Assembly: GCF_004342605.1 (NCBI RefSeq)
Contig: NZ_SLZL01000008.1
Coordinates: 1 to 64,000, forward strand
DNA length: 64,000 nt
Direction of reading: 5' to 3'
Origin: Caulobacter sp. BK020
Lineage (GTDB): Bacteria > Pseudomonadota > Alphaproteobacteria > Caulobacterales > Caulobacteraceae
Shown here one piece after another: positions 1 through 8,137 of the stretch; positions within the stretch are counted from its first letter, which is position 1; the number at the start of each line of letters is the position of its first letter. The notes beneath the pieces are model-generated. The model had not been told where the DNA came from and made no database searches. It saw nothing but the letters and a program-made list of their open reading frames with translations. A program made the position numbers and the translations under genes.

Positions 1-84
1 CTCACGCTGAGGCACGGTCTTCAAGGACCAAGGATGAAGCCGAGCGCCGTCCGCCGACAACTCTCCTACAGTCTCGTCAACAGA

Positions 85-165
85 CAAGGATGAGGGACTC
101 AGAGCAGCAACAAAGTTCCTCATCCTGAGGTGCGAGCCGCAGGCGAGCCTCGAAGGACGCACGGT
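85..165. repeat. Interspersed inverted-repeat element, class A
   Basis: The right arm (from 117) reads CCTCATCCTGAGG, then a short hairpin, then CTCGAAGGACGCACG. The left arm (AGGATGAGG near 88) is only partial. The same element recurs as full inverted pairs at about 25.8 and 29.5 kb. It sits just behind the stop codon of the TetR gene. Confidence 0.7.
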
Positions 166-168
166 GTC

Positions 169-807
169 TCAGCAGTCCGGCTTGTCCAAGTGCGCCTTGA
201 TCAGCGCCCGACCCGCCCGCGCCACGGCCCGCACGGGACCGGCCGCGCCCAGGGTGACCCGGGCGGTGTAGGACCCTTCCATCAGCAGCATCAGGCCATC
301 GGCCAGATCGTCGTTCGAAGCGCCAGCGCGCCGGCACAGATCGACCAAGCGCGCGTGAAGCTGCTGCTTGTAGGCCACCGACACCTTCTGGGCCGGATGG
401 TCGGCCTCATGCAGCTCGATCGCGGCGTTGGACAGGGGGCAGCCGTGGACGTCGGCGTTGCAGGCCTTGGTCTCGAAGGCGTCGAAGATCGCCTCCAGCT
501 GGACTCGCGGGTCGCCGCAGGTGCAGCCGACGACCTCGTCCCACCAGGCCCAGTAGTCGCGTTCCTGCTCGCGCAGCACCTCGGCGACCAGCTCGTCCTT
601 GGACGGGAAGTTACGGTACAGCGTCATCTTGGTGGCCTCGGCCTCGGCGGCGATCGCCTCGACCCCCACCGCGCGGATGCCGTGCTGATAGAACAGCTCG
701 CGGGCCGTTTCGAAGATCCGGTCACGAGCCGGTCGCTTGGACGACGGGGCGCACACGGGCGCCTCCAGATCGTCCAGCTTGCCCCCGCCAGAATTTCTCT
801 CAGCCAT
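169..807 (-). CDS. TetR/AcrR-family transcriptional repressor of the adjacent RND pump
   Basis: A regulator of about 212 residues. The N-terminal helix-turn-helix lies at about residues 28-70, with the recognition helix around ATKMTLYRNFPSKDEL, a typical TetR signature. The C-terminal half is the variable ligand-binding and dimerisation domain and holds several cysteines (CTC, ACN, GCP). It is transcribed away from an RND efflux operon, and palindromes lie in the shared promoter, so I infer that it represses the pump and itself. The start is taken as ATG at 807. An in-frame GTG at 813 is also possible, since AGGTGAGG serves either. The inducing ligand cannot be told from sequence. Confidence 0.88.
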   Translation of the reverse strand: MAERNSGGGKLDDLEAPVCAPSSKRPARDRIFETARELFYQHGIRAVGVEAIAAEAEATKMTLYRNFPSKDELVAEVLREQERDYWAWWDEVVGCTCGDPRVQLEAIFDAFETKACNADVHGCPLSNAAIELHEADHPAQKVSVAYKQQLHARLVDLCRRAGASNDDLADGLMLLMEGSYTARVTLGAAGPVRAVARAGRALIKAHLDKPDC

Positions 808-836
808 TTTCACAGCACCTCACCTTGACGCGAGAG

Positions 837-882
837 TTACCGGTCAGTATCTCTCACCGCGTGGATGATACCGAACGGTATC
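837..882. promoter_or_regulatory. Probable TetR operators in the divergent promoter
   Basis: GATACCG-AA-CGGTATC at 867-882 is a perfect 7-bp inverted repeat. A weaker copy, TTACCGGTCAGTAT, lies at 837-850. Both sit just upstream of the repressor start, between it and the pump operon. The operator role is inferred from layout. Confidence 0.65.
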
Positions 883-974
883 GTCACATACGACTACATC
901 GTCACAGATGGACGTCACGTCAAGCAACAGCAACTGCGACATTTAATCCTTAACCCCGGAACGGAGCGCGAGCC

Positions 975-1154
975 ATGCCCCCGAGCGTAAGCCCAGACAC
1001 CGCCGCCCCGTCCGCCAGCGTTCCCCGCTGGGTCGGCGCCCCCGCCCGATCGCTGCGCAAGCTGATCGGCCAAGGGGCTGGCGGCTCGTCCATCCGGGAC
1101 TGGGCGGCCTCGCCCAAGGCCCGCCAGAAATCCCGGCGCCCCGTCTGGGAATAG
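975..1154 (+). CDS. Possible small protein upstream of RND operon (59 aa)
   Basis: An open frame of 59 codons with ATG at 975 and TAG at 1152. GGAG lies about 8 bases before the start. The translation begins MPPSVSPDTAAPS and ends RQKSRRPVWE. It is basic in its second half, with no membrane segment or known motif. It lies between the TetR operators and the first pump gene, about 50 bases before it, so it would be the first reading frame on that transcript. It may be a leader peptide, a real small protein or chance. I recognise no family. Confidence 0.3.
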   Translation: MPPSVSPDTAAPSASVPRWVGAPARSLRKLIGQGAGGSSIRDWAASPKARQKSRRPVWE

Positions 1155-1204
1155 AAAAACACCCGCGTCTCCTCCCCCGCTTCTTCTGTCCGACAGGTAC
1201 GCCT

Positions 1205-2383
1205 ATGTCCCTCCGCCCCGTTTTCACCTCGTTCGCCGGCCTGGCCGCCATGGCCGTGCTGGCCGCCTGCAGCGCCCAGGCCAAACAGGAAGCCGCCCCG
1301 CCGCCCGCCCAGGTCACCATCACCCCGGTGGCCTTCAAGGCGCTGCGCCAGTGGGACGACTTCACCGGCCGCCTCGAGGCGGTCGACACGGTCGACATCC
1401 GTCCGCGCGTCAGCGGCTATGTCGACGGCGCCCGGTTCGAGGAAGGCGCCCGGGTCCGCAAGGGCCAGGTGCTGTTCCAGATCGACCCCCGCCCCTACCA
1501 GGCCGAGGCCAACCGCGCCCAGGCCGAGGTGGCTCGCGCCAAGGCCCAGCTGGATCTGGCCGTCGTCAACCGCGAGCGCGGCCGCCGGCTGCTGGAGCAG
1601 AACGCCCTGGCCCAGAGCGAGTTCGACCGCTTGTCCGCCGAGGAAAAGGCCGCCCAGGCCAATCTCGGCGCCGCCAACGCCGCCTACCAGACCGCCAGGC
1701 TGAACCTGGAATGGACCCGCGTGGTCTCGCCGATCGACGGCCGGGTCTCCAAGGCCGTGATCACCCGCGGCAACCTGGTCACCCCGTCCGACCTGCTGAC
1801 CACGGTGGTCAGCGACACGCCGATCTACGCCACGTTCAACGCCGATGAGCAGACCTTCCTGAAGTACGCCGCGGCCGAACGCGGCAAGGCCAGCCCGGTC
1901 TATATGGGCCTGATGACCGAGGACGGCTATCCGCACCAGGGCCAGCTGAAGTTCATCGACAACGCCCTGGACGCCAAGAGCGGAACGATCAACGGCCGGG
2001 CGATCTTCGCCAACGCCGACGGCCGGTTCACCCCCGGCCTGTTCGCCCGCATCCGCATGGTCAGCGACACCTCGCAGACGGTGGCCCTGGCCCCCGACCG
2101 CGCCGTGGCCACCGACCTGGGCAAGCGCTACGTCGTGGTGGTGGGCGCCAACAACAAGGCCGAGTACCGCCCGGTCGAGATCGGTCCGCTGGCCGGCAAT
2201 CTGCGCATCATCCGCACCGGCCTCAAGCCCGGCGACCGGGTGATCGTCGGCGGCCTGCAGAAGGTCAAGCCGGGCGACACCGTCAACCCGGTCGTCGTCA
2301 AGACCGACCTGTCGACCGACCTGGCCCAGTTCGAGACCGGTCCCCAGCGGGTCGCGATGATCAACAGCGTCGGCCAGAACTAG
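1205..2383 (+). CDS. RND efflux periplasmic adaptor (MexE/AcrA type) lipoprotein
   Basis: The membrane-fusion subunit of a tripartite RND drug pump, 392 aa. It bridges the inner-membrane transporter and the outer-membrane channel. The lipobox LAAC gives Cys22 as the predicted acylated residue. The order is typical: N-terminal barrel strand, lipoyl half (GRLEAVDTVDIRPRVSGYV at about 53-71), alpha-helical hairpin rich in Ala/Glu/Arg (about 95-160), second lipoyl half (VVSPIDGRVSKAVI) and beta-barrel plus membrane-proximal domains ending GDRVIVGGLQKVKPGD. It is the first clearly recognised gene of the operon; the transporter and outer-membrane factor follow on the same strand. Family length is usual. 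The substrate is unknown. Confidence 0.93.
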   Translation: MSLRPVFTSFAGLAAMAVLAACSAQAKQEAAPPPAQVTITPVAFKALRQWDDFTGRLEAVDTVDIRPRVSGYVDGARFEEGARVRKGQVLFQIDPRPYQAEANRAQAEVARAKAQLDLAVVNRERGRRLLEQNALAQSEFDRLSAEEKAAQANLGAANAAYQTARLNLEWTRVVSPIDGRVSKAVITRGNLVTPSDLLTTVVSDTPIYATFNADEQTFLKYAAAERGKASPVYMGLMTEDGYPHQGQLKFIDNALDAKSGTINGRAIFANADGRFTPGLFARIRMVSDTSQTVALAPDRAVATDLGKRYVVVVGANNKAEYRPVEIGPLAGNLRIIRTGLKPGDRVIVGGLQKVKPGDTVNPVVVKTDLSTDLAQFETGPQRVAMINSVGQN

Positions 2384-2390
2384 ACCACTT

Positions 2391-2523
2391 CTCCCTTCCC
2401 CCTCGATGGGGGAGGGGCCGGGGATGGGGGTGAAAGCGCGTCAGGATAAGGCGCCGCCCGCGACACACTCCCCGCCGCAGTCACCCCCACCCCTGCCCCT
2501 CCCCCATCCAGGGGGAGGGGGTT
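2391..2523. repeat. Inverted-repeat pair, class G (adaptor/transporter gap)
   Basis: The left arm, around 2391-2432, holds CCCCCTCGATGGGGGAGGGG. The right arm ends with CCTCCCCCATCCAGGGGGAG, and the two are inverted copies. The same class lies between the transporter and channel genes (5743-5871), and a relative lies at 38078-38220. On RNA it would fold into a long hairpin between two cistrons. Confidence 0.75.
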
Positions 2524-2555
2524 CTCCCTCCTCGCCTCCTCCCCGGAAGCCTCCC

Positions 2556-5500
2556 ATGAATTTCTCAAAGTTCTTCGTGAGCAGACCGCGCTTCGCCGCC
2601 GTGCTCTCGATCGTCATCTTCATCGCCGGGCTGGTGGCTCTGCCGCGCCTGCCGATCTCGGAATATCCCGAGGTGGTGCCGCCCACCGTGGTCGTGCGCG
2701 CCGCCTATCCGGGCGCCAACCCCGCCGTCATCGGCCAGACCGTCGCCGCCCCGCTGGAGCAGGCGATCAACGGCGTCGAGGGCATGATCTACCAGTCGTC
2801 GCAGTCGGCCTCCGACGGGGCGATGATCCTGACCGTCACCTTCGCCCTGGGCACCGACCTCGACAAGGCCCAGGTGCAGGTCCAGAACCGCGTCGCCCAG
2901 GCCCTGCCGAAACTGCCCCAGGAGGTGCAGCGCATCGGCGTGACCACCGACAAGGCCTCGCCCGACCTGACGCTGGTCGTGCACATGATCTCGCCCAACA
3001 ACCGCTACGACATGCTGTATCTCAGCAACTACGCGCAGCTGAACGTGCGCGACCGCCTCAAGCGGGTCGACGGCGTGGGCGACGTGCAGATCTTCGGGGC
3101 CGGCGCCTACTCCATGCGGGTGTGGCTGGATCCCGAGAAGCTGGCCTCGCTGAACATGACGGCCGGCGACGTGGTGAAAGCCCTGCGCGAGCAGAACGTC
3201 CAGGTCGCCGCCGGCCAGCTGGGCGCCCCGCCCACCAACATGGGCTCGGACTTCCAGCTGTCGATCAACGCCCCCGGCCGCCTGACCGACGAGGAGCAGT
3301 TCCGCAACGTCATCATCCGCTCGGGCGCCAACGGCGAACTCACCCACCTGGGCGACGTGGCCCGCGTCGAGATGGGGGCCAACAACTACGCCCTGCGCAG
3401 CCTGCTCGACAACAAGTCGGCCGTGGCCATGCCGATCTTCCAGCGTCCGGGCTCCAACGCCCTGCAGATGGCCGCCGACATCAAGAAGACGATGAAGGAG
3501 CTGAAGAAGGAGTTCCCCGAGGGCGTCGACTACGAGATCATCTACGACACCACCGCCTTCGTGCAGGAATCGATCGACTCGGTGATCCACACCCTGATCG
3601 AGGCGATCATCCTGGTGGTGCTGGTGGTGGTGCTGTTCCTGCAGGGCTGGCGCGCCTCGATCATTCCGCTGATCGCCGTGCCCGTCTCGCTGATCGGCAC
3701 CTTCGCGATCCTGCTGATGCTGGGCTTCGGCCTCAACGCCCTGACCCTGTTCGGCCTGGTGCTGGCCATCGGCATCGTCGTCGACGACGCCATCGTCGTG
3801 GTCGAGAACGTCGAGCGCAACATCACCAACGGCCTGCCGCCGCCCGAGGCCACCCGCAAGGCCATGAGCGAGGTCACCGGACCGATCATCTCCACGGCCC
3901 TGGTGCTGTGCGCGGTGTTCATCCCGACCGCCTTCATCAGCGGCCTGTCGGGCCAGTTCTACCGCCAGTTCGCCCTGACCATCGCCATCTCGACGGTGAT
4001 CTCGGCCTTCAACTCCCTGACCCTGTCGCCGGCCCTGGCCGCGGTGCTGCTCAAGAGCCACGACGCGCCCAAGGACCGCTTCCAGAAGGTCATCGACGCG
4101 GCCCTGGGCTGGCTGTTCAACCCGTTCAACCGCTTCTTCGCCAAGGCCTCCAACGGCTATGTCCGCAATGTCGGCCGCACCCTGGGCCGCTCGACCGCGG
4201 GCCTGGTGGTCTACGGGATCCTGCTGGCCCTGACCATCGGGGCCTTCATGAAGACCCCCGGCGGCTTCGTGCCCCAGCAGGACAAGGCCTATGTAGTCGC
4301 CGTCGTGCAGCTGCCCGACGCGGCCTCGCTGGACCGCACCGAGGCGGTCATCCGCCAGATGGGCGACATCGCCATGAAGGTGCCGGGCATCAAGCACTCG
4401 GTGGCCTTCCCCGGCCTGTCGGCCAACGGCTTCATCAACAGCCCCAACTCCGGCGCGGTGTTCTTCCCGCTGGACGACTTCAAGAACCGCAAGGATCATG
4501 ACCTGTCGGCCAACGCCATTGTCGGCCAGCTGAACCAGAAGTTCGGCGCCATCCCCGACGCCCAGATCGCGGTCTTCCCGCCGCCTTCGGTGCAGGGGCT
4601 GGGCACGATCGGCGGCTTCCGCATGCAGATCGTCGACCGCGCGGGCCTTGGCCCCGACGAGCTGAACAGGCAGACCCAGAACCTGATCGACAAGGCCCGC
4701 AAGGATCCTGCCCTGGCCGGCGTGTTCTCGACCTATCAGGTCAGCGTGCCGAAGATCGAGGCCAACATCGATCGCGAGAAGGCGCGGGCCTCGGGCGTTT
4801 CCCTGACCGACCTCTTCGAGACCATGCAGGTCTATCTGGGCTCGCTGTACGTCAACGACTTCAACCGTTTCGGCCGCACCTACGAGGTCAACGTCCAGGC
4901 CGACCAGAAATTCCGCCTGCAGCCCGAGCAGATGCTGCGCCTGCAGACCCGCAATGGATCGGGCCAGATGATCCCGCTGGGCGCCTTCGTCAGCTTCAAG
5001 GAAGCCACCGGCCCCGACCGCGAGAGCCACTACAACGGCGTGCTCACGGCCGAGATCAACGGGGGCCCGGCCCCCGGCTACTCGACGGGCCAGGCCCAGA
5101 AGGCGCTGGAGGACCTGGCCAAGCAGGAGCTGCCCAACGGCATGGGCTACGAGTGGACCGAGCTGACCTACCAGCAGATCCTGGCGGGCAACACGGCGGT
5201 CTACATCTTCCCGCTCTGCGTGCTGCTGGCCTTCCTGGTGCTGGTCGCCCAGTACGAAAGCTGGAGCCTGCCGCTGGTGGTGATCCTGATCGTGCCGATG
5301 ACCCTGCTGTCGGCCCTGGCCGGCGTGCTGCTGACTCATGGCGACAACAACATCTTCACCCAGATCGGGCTGATCGTGCTGGTGGGGCTGGCGTGCAAGA
5401 ACGCCATCCTGATCGTCGAGTTCGCCAAGGAGCGCGAGGAGCATGGCGACACGCCGCTGCAGGCGGTGCTGGAAGCCTGCCGCCTGCGCCTGCGGCCGAT

Positions 5501-5732
5501 CCTGATGACCTCGATCGCCTTCATCATGGGCGTGTGGCCGCTGGTCGTCTCGCACGGGGCGGGCGCGGAGATGCGCCGGGCCATGGGCGTGGCGGTGTTC
5601 TCCGGCATGCTGGGGGTGACGGTCTTCGGCCTGGTCCTGACCCCGATCTTCTACTTCGTGATCCGCCGCAACACCGCCCGCCGGGCGGCGCTGAAGGCGG
5701 CCCGTTCGACCGACGCCGTGGAGGCGCACTGA
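2556..5732 (+). CDS. RND efflux transporter, HAE1 (AcrB/MexF) family
   Basis: The inner-membrane proton/drug antiporter of the pump, 1058 aa, the usual length. It starts MNFSKFFVSRPRFAAVLSIV, the classic first helix. I chose ATG 2556, which has GGAAG about 7 bases upstream. The same frame stays open 50 codons further upstream, but those codons lie in the repeat at 2391-2523 and are not protein-like. The relay aspartates sit in [15 protein letters not shown] (helix 4), and the second half has the matching helix-10/11 segment [16 protein letters not shown]. Two large periplasmic loops separate the helix groups. It is nearer to the MexF than to the AcrB subgroup by eye. Confidence 0.95.
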   Translation: MNFSKFFVSRPRFAAVLSIVIFIAGLVALPRLPISEYPEVVPPTVVVRAAYPGANPAVIGQTVAAPLEQAINGVEGMIYQSSQSASDGAMILTVTFALGTDLDKAQVQVQNRVAQALPKLPQEVQRIGVTTDKASPDLTLVVHMISPNNRYDMLYLSNYAQLNVRDRLKRVDGVGDVQIFGAGAYSMRVWLDPEKLASLNMTAGDVVKALREQNVQVAAGQLGAPPTNMGSDFQLSINAPGRLTDEEQFRNVIIRSGANGELTHLGDVARVEMGANNYALRSLLDNKSAVAMPIFQRPGSNALQMAADIKKTMKELKKEFPEGVDYEIIYDTTAFVQESIDSVIHTLIEAIILVVLVVVLFLQGWRASIIPLIAVPVSLIGTFAILLMLGFGLNALTLFGLVLAIGIVVDDAIVVVENVERNITNGLPPPEATRKAMSEVTGPIISTALVLCAVFIPTAFISGLSGQFYRQFALTIAISTVISAFNSLTLSPALAAVLLKSHDAPKDRFQKVIDAALGWLFNPFNRFFAKASNGYVRNVGRTLGRSTAGLVVYGILLALTIGAFMKTPGGFVPQQDKAYVVAVVQLPDAASLDRTEAVIRQMGDIAMKVPGIKHSVAFPGLSANGFINSPNSGAVFFPLDDFKNRKDHDLSANAIVGQLNQKFGAIPDAQIAVFPPPSVQGLGTIGGFRMQIVDRAGLGPDELNRQTQNLIDKARKDPALAGVFSTYQVSVPKIEANIDREKARASGVSLTDLFETMQVYLGSLYVNDFNRFGRTYEVNVQADQKFRLQPEQMLRLQTRNGSGQMIPLGAFVSFKEATGPDRESHYNGVLTAEINGGPAPGYSTGQAQKALEDLAKQELPNGMGYEWTELTYQQILAGNTAVYIFPLCVLLAFLVLVAQYESWSLPLVVILIVPMTLLSALAGVLLTHGDNNIFTQIGLIVLVGLACKNAILIVEFAKEREEHGDTPLQAVLEACRLRLRPILMTSIAFIMGVWPLVVSHGAGAEMRRAMGVAVFSGMLGVTVFGLVLTPIFYFVIRRNTARRAALKAARSTDAVEAH

Positions 5733-5742
5733 TGCTTGCGTC

Positions 5743-5871
5743 CTCTCCCCTCCCCCTCGATGGGGGAGGGGCCGGGGGTGACCACGGCGGTGGACGACAC
5801 CCCGACCGCGCCACCTCCGGAACCTCTCCCACCCCCATCCCCAGCCCTTCCCCCCTCCAGGGGGAAGGGAG
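5743..5871. repeat. Inverted-repeat pair, class G (transporter/channel gap)
   Basis: The same element as 2391-2523: CCCCTCGATGGGGGAGGGGCC is answered by CCCTCCAGGGGGAAGGG in inverted order. It fills nearly the whole gap between the transporter stop and the channel gene start, so both internal gaps of this operon hold one copy. Confidence 0.75.
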
Positions 5872-5887
5872 ACCTCCGAGGTCTCTC

Positions 5888-7288
5888 ATGACTACCTTGA
5901 AAACCAGCTTCATCGTCACCGCCTCGGCGCTCCTGCTCGCCGCCTGCGCCGTCGGCCCCGACTACAAGACCCCCGTCCAGGCGCCGGTGGTGCTGCAGAA
6001 CGCCCCGGCCGGGGCGTTCTCGACCGCCGCGCCCGAGGCCCAGTGGTGGAAGGCGTTCAACGACCCGGTCCTGGACGGCCTGATCACCCAGGCTCTCTCC
6101 GGCAACCTCGACATCCGCGTCGCGGTCGCCCGGGTGGACGAGGCTCGGGCCCTGTTCAAGGACGCCCGCCTGGACCAGCTGCCGCGGGTCACCGCCAGCG
6201 GCGCCTACGTCAAGAGCGACCAGCAGCAGCCCGGCTCGAACGGCCAGCGGGTGGAGAGCGAGACCTACCAGGCCGGCTTCGACGCCGGCTGGGAGATCGA
6301 CCTGTTCGGCCGCGTCCGCCGGGGCGTGGAATCGGCCCGGGCCGAGGCGGGCGCGGCCCAGGCCGACCTGCGCGACGCCCAGGTGACCATCGCCGCCGAA
6401 GTGGCTCGCAACTACTTGGAGCTGCGCGGGGCCCAGGCCCGGCTGGCCGTGGCCAACCGCAACCTCGACACCCAGCGCGAGACCCTGCGCCTGACCCAGG
6501 TGCGCTACAACGCCGGGGCCGGCAGCCCGATCGACGTCGCCAGCGCCCAGGCCCGCCTGAACGCCACCGAGGCGGCGATCCCGTCGCTGATCACCGCCGA
6601 GAAGCGGGCCAACTACCGGCTCTGCGTCCTGGTGGGCAAGCGGCCGGGCGAGCTGGACCCCGTCCTCGTCACCAAGGACGCCGAGGTCACGCCGCTGATC
6701 GCCGCCCTGCCGATCGGCGACGCCGCCGACCTGCTGCGCCGGCGTCCCGACGTCCAGGCGGCCGAGCGGCGCCTGGCCGCCCAGACCGCCAAGGTCGGGG
6801 TGGCCACGGCCGACCTGTTCCCCCGCGTGCGGGTGACCGGGTTCATCGGCTTCCTGTCCGGCACGGCGTCGGGCTTCGGAAACAGCGCCAGCCAGGCCTG
6901 GTCGGTGGCCCCGGCCGTCTCCTGGCCGGCCCTGGACCTGGGCGGCGCCCACCAGCGGCTGAAGGCGGCGGAGGCTCGCAACGACGCGGCCCTGGCCAGC
7001 TACGACCAGACCGTGCTGCGGGCGCTGGAGGACCTGGAGACCGCCCTGGTCGCCTACCGCCAGCAGCAGGCCCAGCTGGTCAGCCTGACCAACCAGGCCG
7101 CCGCCTCCCGCCGCGCCGCCGAACTGGCCCGCATCCAGTACAAGGAAGGCGGCATCGACTTCCTGGTGCTGCTCGACGCCGAACGGACCCTGCTGGCCGC
7201 CGAGGACTCGCTGACCGTCGCCGAGACCGGGGTCAACACCAACGTCGTGGCGATCTACAAGGCCCTGGGCGGCGGCTGGACGTCTTAG
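5888..7288 (+). CDS. Outer-membrane efflux lipoprotein, NodT/OprM family
   Basis: The TolC-like exit channel of the pump, 466 aa. Signal peptide with lipobox LAAC, Cys20 the predicted lipid anchor, followed by AVGPDYKTP as in the NodT family. Two outer-membrane efflux repeats are visible. The second begins LLRRRPDVQAAERRLAAQTAKVGVATADLFPR, a hallmark of the family. The start ATG 5888 has GAGG upstream and sits just after the repeat; the frame runs on further upstream but without signal-peptide character. It is the last gene of the operon and an inverted-repeat pair follows. Its partners are the two preceding genes. Confidence 0.94.
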   Translation: MTTLKTSFIVTASALLLAACAVGPDYKTPVQAPVVLQNAPAGAFSTAAPEAQWWKAFNDPVLDGLITQALSGNLDIRVAVARVDEARALFKDARLDQLPRVTASGAYVKSDQQQPGSNGQRVESETYQAGFDAGWEIDLFGRVRRGVESARAEAGAAQADLRDAQVTIAAEVARNYLELRGAQARLAVANRNLDTQRETLRLTQVRYNAGAGSPIDVASAQARLNATEAAIPSLITAEKRANYRLCVLVGKRPGELDPVLVTKDAEVTPLIAALPIGDAADLLRRRPDVQAAERRLAAQTAKVGVATADLFPRVRVTGFIGFLSGTASGFGNSASQAWSVAPAVSWPALDLGGAHQRLKAAEARNDAALASYDQTVLRALEDLETALVAYRQQQAQLVSLTNQAAASRRAAELARIQYKEGGIDFLVLLDAERTLLAAEDSLTVAETGVNTNVVAIYKALGGGWTS

Positions 7289-7322
7289 CGGCGAAAGTTA
7301 TCCACAGGGCTTCCCCCTCTCA

Positions 7323-7455
7323 CCGTCATCCCGGGCCTTGTGCCCGGGACCCCTGGTTCAGCCCGCACGTGAGACGCCAGCGAACCGCCGGCGGTTCGCC
7401 CCATCGGCACCAGCGGCGGACCAAGGGGTCCCGGGCACAAGGCCCGGGATGACGG
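7323..7455. repeat. Inverted-repeat pair, class C (32-bp perfect arms)
   Basis: 7323-7354 (CCGTCATCCCGGGCCTTGTG...) and 7424-7455 are perfect inverted copies. Each arm contains its own small hairpin (CCCGGGC...GCCCGGG). Between them is an 18-bp palindrome, CGAACCGCCGGCGGTTCG, at 7381-7398. A short relative lies at 60574-60637. The element lies downstream of the efflux operon. Confidence 0.85.
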
Positions 7456-7580
7456 GTGCAAGGGTGGCGCGAGGGCGTCTATCCCCGCCATTTCCGAAGC
7501 CAGCTTCAACGAAATCAACGTACTACACAAAAACGCACGTTTCCGATCCTCACCCTCCAGGACGGCCGCACACTAGCGGC

Positions 7581-7973
7581 ATGACCCAAGCCCAAGACAT
7601 CCCCACCTGGTGCGTAAACTTCCAGCTCAAGCTGATGGCCGCCCTCGACGCGGCCTGGAAGTCCATCGAGACCACCAACGATCCCATCGCCATCCGCCAG
7701 GCCCGCGACAAGGCCCGGGCCATCGGCGACCTGGCCGCCATGGCCCGTAAGGTCGCCCTGATCATCCCGACGCCGCGCGGCAAGCCGCGGCTGGCCGAAA
7801 CGGCCGCCGCCGGACTGCACGCCGCCCAGGGCGTGGCCAATGTCCGCGCCATGCTGGCGGACTCAATGCAGCCGGCGGCTCCCGAAACCGCCCCAGCGGC
7901 CCCGGCGCCCCAGGCCGAGATCGCCCGCCGGGCGCTGGACAAGCTGAAGGGCGGCCGGCGCGGACGGCTTTAG
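7581..7973 (+). CDS. Hypothetical protein (130 aa)
   Basis: Soluble, no signal peptide or membrane segment. It opens MTQAQDIPTWCVNFQLKLMAALDAAWKSIE, is mostly helical, and has an Ala/Pro-rich linker at about residues 97-115 before a basic C-terminus (KLKGGRRGRL). The frame has the strong third-position GC bias of its neighbours, which supports coding. The start is uncertain because no clear ribosome site precedes ATG 7581; the frame extends upstream into repeat DNA. It stands alone between the pump operon and a convergent sensor-kinase pair. I recognise no family. Confidence 0.6.
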   Translation: MTQAQDIPTWCVNFQLKLMAALDAAWKSIETTNDPIAIRQARDKARAIGDLAAMARKVALIIPTPRGKPRLAETAAAGLHAAQGVANVRAMLADSMQPAAPETAPAAPAPQAEIARRALDKLKGGRRGRL

Positions 7974-7982
7974 CGGCGACCC

Positions 7983-8112
7983 CTTGCCCCCTACGGATCG
8001 CTTCGCGATCGTCTTCCCCCAGAGGGGGAAGAGCGCTGCCACAGGTCCGTGCGAAGGCTCCGCCCCCTATGGGGGCGGACAGACCGCGAAGCGGTCAGGT
8101 GGGGGCAAGTGA
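7983..8112. repeat. Inverted-repeat pair, class E
   Basis: The left arm reads CTTGCCCCCTACGGATCGCT with inner hairpins GATCGCTTCGCGATC and TTCCCCCAGAGGGGGAA. The right arm ends GCGGTCAGGTGGGGGCAAGT. It lies between two convergent genes. The class recurs at about 19.5 and 46.4 kb. Confidence 0.75.
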
Positions 8113-8137
8113 GCATGATCCCACACAAAGGCCGCCC

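Noticed and set aside
943..953. TTAA...TTAA pair upstream of the first efflux operon
   Set aside because: Spacing is three bases instead of the seven required for a CtrA site.
2406..2555. 50-codon N-terminal extension of the first RND transporter
   Set aside because: It is encoded by an inverted-repeat element, is Pro/Ser-rich and lacks a ribosome site; ATG 2556 gives the conserved first helix.
2565..5729. Very long open frame antisense to the first RND transporter
   Set aside because: Its translation is His/Gln/Arg/Gly-rich low complexity, the usual shadow of a high-GC gene. The plus-strand transporter accounts for the region. The same holds for antisense frames over the second transporter and the histidine kinases.
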